NCBI RefSeq assembly: GCF_000974445.1
Contig: NZ_BBOJ01000005.1
Span: 62,001-126,000, forward strand
Reading direction: 5' to 3'
Source: Lentzea aerocolonigenes
GTDB taxonomy: Bacteria > Actinomycetota > Actinomycetes > Mycobacteriales > Pseudonocardiaceae
Length of the DNA: 64,000 nucleotides
Shown: piece after piece, positions 58,890 through 64,000 of the stretch
How positions within the stretch are numbered: position 1 is the stretch's first letter
Layout: each line of letters starts with the position of its first letter
The notes under the pieces: generated by a model
The model's input: only the letters and a program-made list of their open reading frames with translations
What the model was told of the DNA's origin: nothing
The model's database searches: none
Position numbers and translations under genes: made by a program

Positions 58890-59693
58890 TCAGACCTTGC
58901 GGCCGACTCCCACGTAGACGTCCTCGGGGCCATCCTCGCCGGCCGGGCCGAGTTCCGCGTGCCACCTCGGCGCCGGAACGACGCCCGGCTCCAGCACCTC
59001 CATGCCCGCGAACATGGGCTGGAACTGCTCCAGCGAACGGAAGTACATCGGGTCGCGGCTGTGCTTCATGGCCTCGACGACAGAGCCCATCTCCTGCGGC
59101 TTGAAGTCCGCGGTCAGGTGCGAGAGCGCGATCAGGCTGCCGGGCGGCACGGCGTCGCGGTAGCGGGCGACGACCTCGGCCGGGCCCTTCTCGTCCGAGA
59201 CGAAGTGCAGGACCGCGACCATGAGCAGGCCGACGGGCTTCGAGAAGTCGATCAGGTCCTTCACGACCGGGTCGGACAGGACGTCCTGCGGGCGGCACAT
59301 GTCCGCCTGGACGACGCCCGCGTTCTCGTTGCCCTCCAGGATGAGCTGGCTGTGCGAGACCGCGACCTCGTCGTAGTCCACGTAGACCACGCGGGCGTCC
59401 GGCTTCTCCTGCTGCACGATCTCGTGGACGTTGCCGACCGTCGGGATGCCCGAGCCGAGGTCGAGGAACTGGTCGATGCCGTGCTGCATCATCAGCAGGA
59501 CGGCGCGGCGCATGAACGAGCGGTTCGACGCCGCGATCGCCCGGCCGTCGCGCAGGACCTGCAGCACCTTCTCGCCGACCACGCGGTCCGACGCGAAGTT
59601 GTGGCCACCTCCCAACAGGAAGTCGTAGACGCGTGCCGCGCTGGGCACGTCCGTGTTGATTCCTGCGGGCACCCACGAGAAAGGCTCGGCCAT
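58890..59693 (-). CDS. S-adenosyl methyltransferase of the PF04672 (DUF574) type
   Basis: 267 residues. NTDVPSAARVYDFLLGGGHN at the N-terminus and LDLGSGIPTVGNVHEIVQQE as the SAM motif identify the family, which is abundant in actinomycetes. VVYVDYDEVAVSHSQLIL and the later ADMCRPQDVL follow the usual order. The substrate is unknown; related genes are often located by regulators or secondary metabolism. Stands alone here. Confidence 0.9.
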   Translation of the reverse strand: MAEPFSWVPAGINTDVPSAARVYDFLLGGGHNFASDRVVGEKVLQVLRDGRAIAASNRSFMRRAVLLMMQHGIDQFLDLGSGIPTVGNVHEIVQQEKPDARVVYVDYDEVAVSHSQLILEGNENAGVVQADMCRPQDVLSDPVVKDLIDFSKPVGLLMVAVLHFVSDEKGPAEVVARYRDAVPPGSLIALSHLTADFKPQEMGSVVEAMKHSRDPMYFRSLEQFQPMFAGMEVLEPGVVPAPRWHAELGPAGEDGPEDVYVGVGRKV

Positions 59694-59751
59694 GCCGCAG
59701 AACCTACCCGCCTGTGCGCAGGCGTGTATCGGCCCGGATCGGGTGAAAGGG

Positions 59752-60792
59752 TCAATGACAGCGGGCGAAACGGGCCGAGATCTGCTCTACCAGCTCGGAC
59801 GCCCCTGCTCGCCGGGCTTCCTGGGCCAGCCAGCGGAGGTGGTCGTCGAACCGCGCGGACCGCAGGGTGGCTGCCGCTGCCAGGGCGTTCTCGGTGAACC
59901 CACCGGCTTTCGCGAGATCTCCGACGGCCAGGTGGTTGCGGGCCAACGCCGTCAACGCGATCGTGCGCGCGCGGACGAACCCCTCGTCGTAGGAGCCCAC
60001 TTTGGTCGTGAGTGAGGCGATTGCCCGTTGTGGATCGTCGAGCGCGCGACGGTCTGCCCACGAGTTGTGCGCCGCCACGGACCCGAGCTGGAACGCCCTC
60101 AGTGCGTCGTCAGGTGCGTTGTGGTGCAGGAACATCCGGCCTGCCCTGGTCAGCACGGAGGCGATCAGCGCCTCGTTCTCGGCCTGCCGCGCCAAGGTGA
60201 GCGCGCGTTCGAAATGTGGCAGCGCGAGGCCGGGCAGGCCGCTGTCGAACGTGGTCCAGCCCGCCAGTTCCTGCACTTCCGCGACGGCCGTCCACATCGC
60301 CTCGTCACCGGCGAGGATCATCGGTTCGACCAGCGCGAGGTGCTCCAGCACCGCGGCCCGGCAAGCGATCCCGCCGTATTTCTGGTCCAACGCGCGCAAC
60401 GCCTGCGTGCGCGCATGAACCGCTGACGGCGCGAGGAGTTGCATAGGCGCCGCGGGAGGCATCCAGTCGGAGACCGGCGCGCCGACCATGATCCTGGCCG
60501 CGTGCTCCAGGAAGCGTTGCCGTGCGGCGACATCCGACTGCATCAGCTCCGCGGCCTCGGTGAAGCCGTCGGCCAGGGCGGCCTCGCACCAGTGTGCGGC
60601 CTCCTCGGTCCGGCCGAGCGCGAACAACGCCTGCGCCAGCCGCAGCGCCGCGTCACCGACGTGCTGGTCGGCTGCTATCCGGAAGTGCACCGCCGCCTCC
60701 CGCGGGTTCCCGGCGCGTTCCGCGGCCTCGCCCAGGCGGTACACCCGTTCGACGGCCTCGTCGAACTCGAACCGGTCCAGCAGCTCACTCAT
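59752..60792 (-). CDS. Helical-repeat (TPR-like) protein coupled to an ECF sigma factor
   Basis: 346 residues from ATG 60792, 8 bases inside the end of the sigma gene. Repeated helical pairs (AVERVYRLGEAAERAGNPRE, ALFALGRTEEAAHWCEAALA, LALPHFERALTLARQAENEA, DLAKAGGFTENALAAAATLR) look like TPR or Sel1-like units. No membrane span or HTH. Its place suggests it binds and controls the sigma factor or its RNA polymerase interaction, instead of a classical anti-sigma factor; this is inference. Confidence 0.75.
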   Translation of the reverse strand: MSELLDRFEFDEAVERVYRLGEAAERAGNPREAAVHFRIAADQHVGDAALRLAQALFALGRTEEAAHWCEAALADGFTEAAELMQSDVAARQRFLEHAARIMVGAPVSDWMPPAAPMQLLAPSAVHARTQALRALDQKYGGIACRAAVLEHLALVEPMILAGDEAMWTAVAEVQELAGWTTFDSGLPGLALPHFERALTLARQAENEALIASVLTRAGRMFLHHNAPDDALRAFQLGSVAAHNSWADRRALDDPQRAIASLTTKVGSYDEGFVRARTIALTALARNHLAVGDLAKAGGFTENALAAAATLRSARFDDHLRWLAQEARRAGASELVEQISARFARCH

Positions 60793-61264
60793 CGGTGCCT
60801 CCGAGGATCCGCCGCAGCTCCGCCCGGCCGCGGGTGAGGTGCGTCCGCACGGTCGACTCGCCGACGACCAGCACGGAGGCGATCTCGCTGACCGAGTAGC
60901 CGAGCAGGTGGTGCAGCGCCACCACCTCGCGGTGCCTGGGGGAGAGCTCGCGCAGCGCGGACCGCACCGCCTCCACCTCGTGCACCTGCTCGGCGACATC
61001 AGGCACTTCGACCATCGGTGTTTCGTGCTGGTACCGCTGCTGCGCCCGGCGCATCAGCCGTATCGCGACCTTCAGCACCCACGCCTCGGGCTTGTCGTAC
61101 GCGTGGATGTCGTCCCATCGGTGCCGCGCGATCAACAACGCGTCCTGTGCCACGTCCTCGACCACGCGGGTGTCCCCGGTGAGCGAGGTCAGCGTCCTGG
61201 TCACCACGGGCAGGCAGGTGCGGAAGAACTCGGCGAAGCCCTGATCCGGCTCCGGTGCGTTCAA
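60785..61264 (-). CDS. ECF RNA polymerase sigma factor
   Basis: 159 residues. Region 2 (FRTCLPVVTRTLTSLTGDTR, VVEDVAQDALLIARHRW) and region 4 (LRELSPRHREVVALHHLLGY, SEIASVLVVGESTVRTHLTR). No C-terminal extension. The 3' end overlaps the TPR-like gene by 8 bp, implying coupled expression. No recognisable anti-sigma gene is adjacent. Confidence 0.9.
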   Translation of the reverse strand: MNAPEPDQGFAEFFRTCLPVVTRTLTSLTGDTRVVEDVAQDALLIARHRWDDIHAYDKPEAWVLKVAIRLMRRAQQRYQHETPMVEVPDVAEQVHEVEAVRSALRELSPRHREVVALHHLLGYSVSEIASVLVVGESTVRTHLTRGRAELRRILGGTDE

Positions 61265-61699
61265 CGGCCTTCCCCTTCAACGTCCGCTCGTGGTGTTCAC
61301 CGCCCTGAGGCGACCTTCACCGGTTACAGGCGTCGAAGCCAGGAAAGGCTGAGTGCAACACGCGTATTCACCCGTTCAGCCTCATATGCCGTGTGGTCAA
61401 GCGGTGACATCCACACACACGAACGACCCGGAAGAGCGAAAAATCCTCTGTGGACGGTTACTCGCCACGAACTGGCGATCTAAACCTGTATCCACGATCG
61501 AGGAACAAGTCTCACCTGACGTGGGACAAGCGTTTTACGGAACGCGACACGCGCAGCTGATCAAGCCGCCATTCATGCGAGACAAGTTCACTCGCACGTG
61601 CGACAAGCGCCTCTCGGTAACCGGGCAGACCTGCGGAAACGGTGGCATTTTCCAGATTCCCGCAGTGTGTTCCCGACCCTGCTGCCTAGGAGCGATTTC
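61265..61699. other. Long leader/promoter region of the secreted repeat protein
   Basis: 435 bp, more AT-rich than coding DNA, between the ECF sigma and SdrD-B-like genes. It contains the paired direct repeat at 61505-61609 listed separately. A 116-residue open frame across 61353-61703 lacks codon bias and a ribosome site and is not called. No structured RNA was recognised. Confidence 0.6.
61505..61609. repeat. Two 28-bp direct repeats with ACAAG pairs 21 bp apart
   Basis: Units at 61505-61532 and 61582-61609 match at 20 of 28 positions. Each starts with ACAAGT and ends with GACAAGCG, so ACAAG recurs exactly 21 bp apart (two helical turns) within each unit. A 10-bp palindrome CGCACGTGCG lies inside the second. 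Likely activator or repressor sites for the gene at 61700. Confidence 0.6.
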
Positions 61700-64000
61700 G
61701 TGAAACGACCACTTGCCGCCGCGCTGGCGGCGCTGGTGGCCGCCCCGTTCGCGGTCGTCACACCGACCGCGAACGCCGGCCCCGGCGACGGCAGTCTGAA
61801 CGTGACTGTCGTGCGTGATGTCAACGGCAACGGCACGTATGAGGCCGCTCTGGAAGTTGGCGTCCAAGGCGCGGCCGTCCTGGTGACCGATCCCGCGGGC
61901 AAGACCGCGGCCGGGACGACGGACGCTCAGGGCAAGGTGACAGTGGGACTCGGCGCCGTGAGCGGCGGCAGGTACCGCGTGCAGGTGAGCCCTCCCGCGG
62001 GCAGCGTGCTGCAGCCCGCACCGGCAGGAGCCGGCCTGGAGAGCAACACGATGTTCGTGGACGTCTCCGGCGGCAAGACGGTCAACGTCATGACCGCGCT
62101 GTGGAACCCGGCCGACTACTGCCAGGCCAACCCGACGCTCGTCACCGGCTGTCAGCGGGCGACGCGCAAGCAGGACGGCAGCAGCAACGTCACCGGCTCC
62201 GAGCGGTCCCTGGTGACCTTCCCGTTCACCAGCCGCGGCACCGGCCCCGCGCCCGCGCAGATCGCGAACCAGGGCGCCACGGGCTCGGTGTACGGCATCG
62301 CGTACCGCAAGCAGGACAAGCGCATCTTCTCCGGCGCGTTCGCGAAGCGGCTCACCAACTACGGCAGCGGCAACGCCGGTGGCATCTACGTCACGCCCGC
62401 CGGCGGCGGCGCGACGACGCTGTTCGCCACCGTGCCGAACGCCGGCACCACCACGCACAACCACGCGAACAACTTCGACGGCGGTTTCGCCAACGTGGTC
62501 GGCAAGGAGGCGCTGGGCGACATCGACATCTCCGAGGACGGCAGCGAGCTCTACGTCGTGAACCTCGGCGACAAGAAGCTCTACGTCTACGACGCTGCGG
62601 TGGCGACCGCGGGCGCGCCGAAGGGTTCGTACGCGATCCCGTCCCCCTGCGCCAACGCGAACGACTGGCGGCCGGGCGCTCTCGGCGTCCGTGACGGCGT
62701 GGTCTACGTGGGTGGTGTCTGTTCGGGCGAGACGAGCCAGAACACCGCCGACATGCGGGCAGTGGTCCGGACGTTCAGCGGCGGCGCGTTCAGCGCACCC
62801 GTCGTGAACCAGCCGCTGAACTTCAAGCGCGGCACCGTCCTGTGGCAGGGCACGAACACCGACCGCTGGCTGCCGTGGAAGACCACCTACACGCAGCCGA
62901 CGCCGACCGGCGGTCTCGTCGAGCACCCGGAGCCGTTGCTCACCGACATCGGTGTCGAGGCGAAGGGCGATCTCGTCCTGGCGTTCCGCGACCGCTTCGG
63001 CGACCAGGGCGGCAAGAGCCTGTCCCCGGCCGACGGATCGGCGGGACAGTGGGACACCGTCAGCGGTGGCGACCTCAACCGGGCCTGCCGCCAGGCGGAC
63101 GGCAGCTTCGCCTGGGAAGGAACCTCGGCCTGCCCGAACAACAACACCGCGGCCAACAACGGCGGCGGCGAGGCCGGTGACGTGGTCGAGTACTACCCCG
63201 GTGAGTACTACAAGGACGCCAACGGCGCTCCGCACAACGAGACCGCGCAGGGCGCGCTCGTCGTCGCGTACGGCGAAAGCCGCATGCCGGCGACGGTGAT
63301 GGACCCCACGGCGCTGAACACCGGTGGCACCGGCTGGTTCGACCGGACCAACGGCACCATGGCCGCCAACGGTTTCCCGAACGCCTACCAGATCAGCGAC
63401 GTGAACAGCGAGGGCTGGGGCAAGGCGAACGGTCTCGCCGACCTCGAGGCGCTGTGCGACCTCGCGCCGGTCCAGCTGGGCAACCGCGTCTGGTTCGACA
63501 CCGACGCCGACGGCGTCCAGGACGGCGACGAGCCGCCGGTTCCGGGTGTCAAGGTGACCGCGACGCCGTGTGCCGGTGGCGCGTCGCTCGGCACGAAGGT
63601 CACCAACGCGAAGGGTGAGTACTACTTCGGTGCCGCCGACGGTCTGAAGCCGGAGACCTGCTACAACCTCACGTTCGACCGCAGCGCGGTGAACGCGGGC
63701 GGGCTGCCGAACGCACCGGACGTCGCGAGTCTCAAGTGGACGGTCAAGGAGGCTGGACCGGACCGCGTCATCGACTCCGACGTGGACGCCGAGGGCAAGA
63801 CCCAGGTCACCACGGGCAAGGCCGGTACCGCGGACCACACGATCGACGCGGGCATCAACGCCAAGGTCACCAACTCCCTCGGTGACTTCGTCTGGGTCGA
63901 CACCAACCGCAACGGCCTGCAGGACACCGGAGAACCGGCCGTGCAGGGCATGACCGTCGTGCTGAAGAAGGGTGACGGCACGCAGCTCGGCTCGCCGAAG
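61700..64000 (+). CDS. Large secreted SdrD-B repeat protein, 3'-truncated by window
   Basis: GTG 61700 follows AGGAG (61688-61692); the frame is open for all 767 codons to the window end. Signal peptide RPLAAALAALVAAPFAVVTP ... ANA. A carboxypeptidase-like beta domain follows (LNVTVVRDVNGNGTYEAALE), then a large conserved region (about 125-590) with LGDIDISEDGSELYVVNLGD, suggestive of a beta-propeller. Two SdrD-B repeats come next: LGNRVWFDTDADGVQDGDEP near 593, and LGDFVWVDTNRNGLQDTGEP near 732, whose Asp-rich loops bind calcium in Sdr proteins. It is probably a wall-associated or released structural/adhesive protein; the anchor lies outside the window. Confidence 0.9.
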   Translation, partial: MKRPLAAALAALVAAPFAVVTPTANAGPGDGSLNVTVVRDVNGNGTYEAALEVGVQGAAVLVTDPAGKTAAGTTDAQGKVTVGLGAVSGGRYRVQVSPPAGSVLQPAPAGAGLESNTMFVDVSGGKTVNVMTALWNPADYCQANPTLVTGCQRATRKQDGSSNVTGSERSLVTFPFTSRGTGPAPAQIANQGATGSVYGIAYRKQDKRIFSGAFAKRLTNYGSGNAGGIYVTPAGGGATTLFATVPNAGTTTHNHANNFDGGFANVVGKEALGDIDISEDGSELYVVNLGDKKLYVYDAAVATAGAPKGSYAIPSPCANANDWRPGALGVRDGVVYVGGVCSGETSQNTADMRAVVRTFSGGAFSAPVVNQPLNFKRGTVLWQGTNTDRWLPWKTTYTQPTPTGGLVEHPEPLLTDIGVEAKGDLVLAFRDRFGDQGGKSLSPADGSAGQWDTVSGGDLNRACRQADGSFAWEGTSACPNNNTAANNGGGEAGDVVEYYPGEYYKDANGAPHNETAQGALVVAYGESRMPATVMDPTALNTGGTGWFDRTNGTMAANGFPNAYQISDVNSEGWGKANGLADLEALCDLAPVQLGNRVWFDTDADGVQDGDEPPVPGVKVTATPCAGGASLGTKVTNAKGEYYFGAADGLKPETCYNLTFDRSAVNAGGLPNAPDVASLKWTVKEAGPDRVIDSDVDAEGKTQVTTGKAGTADHTIDAGINAKVTNSLGDFVWVDTNRNGLQDTGEPAVQGMTVVLKKGDGTQLGSPK

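Noticed and set aside
61353-61703. A 116-residue plus-strand gene in the SdrD-B leader
   Set aside because: No ribosome site, low coding bias, and it overlaps the repeat units and the real start region.
61535-63838. A 767-residue open frame on the minus strand
   Set aside because: It is antisense to the SdrD-B-like gene; its translation is Val/Arg/Gly-rich without motifs, whereas the plus frame has a signal peptide, ribosome site and recognisable repeats.

Overview
This is a window of high-GC actinomycete chromosome. The nearest relatives are probably in the Pseudonocardiales (a Lentzea- or Saccharothrix-like organism); that is inference from gene content. It rests on very high third-position GC, many GTG starts, AfsR/SARP and LAL regulators, a divergent third EF-Tu, an F420-dependent oxidoreductase, CobF, an S-adenosyl methyltransferase of the PF04672 type, and a DasR-type operator in front of a chitin-related LPMO. 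No tRNA, rRNA, CRISPR array, transposase or integrase was seen. It reads as ordinary chromosomal-arm DNA rich in secreted enzymes and regulators, not as a mobile island.

Layout. 0-4.8 kb: end of a LuxR-type response regulator, an AlkA-like glycosylase, then a compact trio of Ser/Thr kinase, HTH-fused N6-adenine DNA methylase and PP2C phosphatase. Methylase and phosphatase diverge from a 46-bp promoter with three TTGTGAA half-sites. 4.8-11.3 kb: secreted tripeptidyl aminopeptidase, an HTH regulator, an SDR/TetR pair with two palindromic operators, cobF, a secreted cyclophilin and a DUF2306 membrane protein. 11.3-13.3 kb: two secreted peptidoglycan hydrolases (NlpC/P60, M23). 13.3-22.1 kb: an AfsR-like regulator, a membrane GGDEF plus degenerate HD-GYP protein, an APC permease and a tannase-family esterase. 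22.1-27 kb: proline iminopeptidase, two DUF305 lipoproteins flanking an AA10 LPMO, and a flavin monooxygenase. 27-36.8 kb: AfsR and AraC regulators, a SigJ-like ECF sigma factor with a flavin oxidoreductase, an MFS pump, a hydrolase/SRPBCC pair and small membrane proteins.

37.2-41.8 kb is a tightly overlapping operon: nucleotidyltransferase, BON protein, phosphoesterase, TPP enzyme, F420-dependent oxidoreductase and DUF6766 protein. 42.2-43.7 kb is tuf3 with a structured leader. 43.7-48.7 kb holds a LysR/FAD-oxidase pair and a signalling island (response regulator, HATPase, PAS histidine kinase, receiver-only protein, STAS). 48.7-52.6 kb: two GT-B glycosyltransferases, a TetR regulator and a secreted C39-like peptidase. 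52.7-61.3 kb: a LAL regulator, an ECF sigma/LCP pair, a PI-PLC-like lectin protein, a methyltransferase, and a second ECF sigma factor overlapping a helical-repeat gene. 61.7 kb to the end: a large secreted SdrD-B-type repeat protein that runs off the window.

Recurring themes are translational coupling by 4-bp overlaps, tail-to-tail overlaps of convergent genes (up to 91 bp), and operators that can be read directly as inverted repeats. The most unusual points are the kinase-methylase-phosphatase trio, the copper/LPMO neighbourhood, the sigma/LCP pair, the six-gene overlapping operon, and a tuf3 product altered at a kirromycin-contact position.
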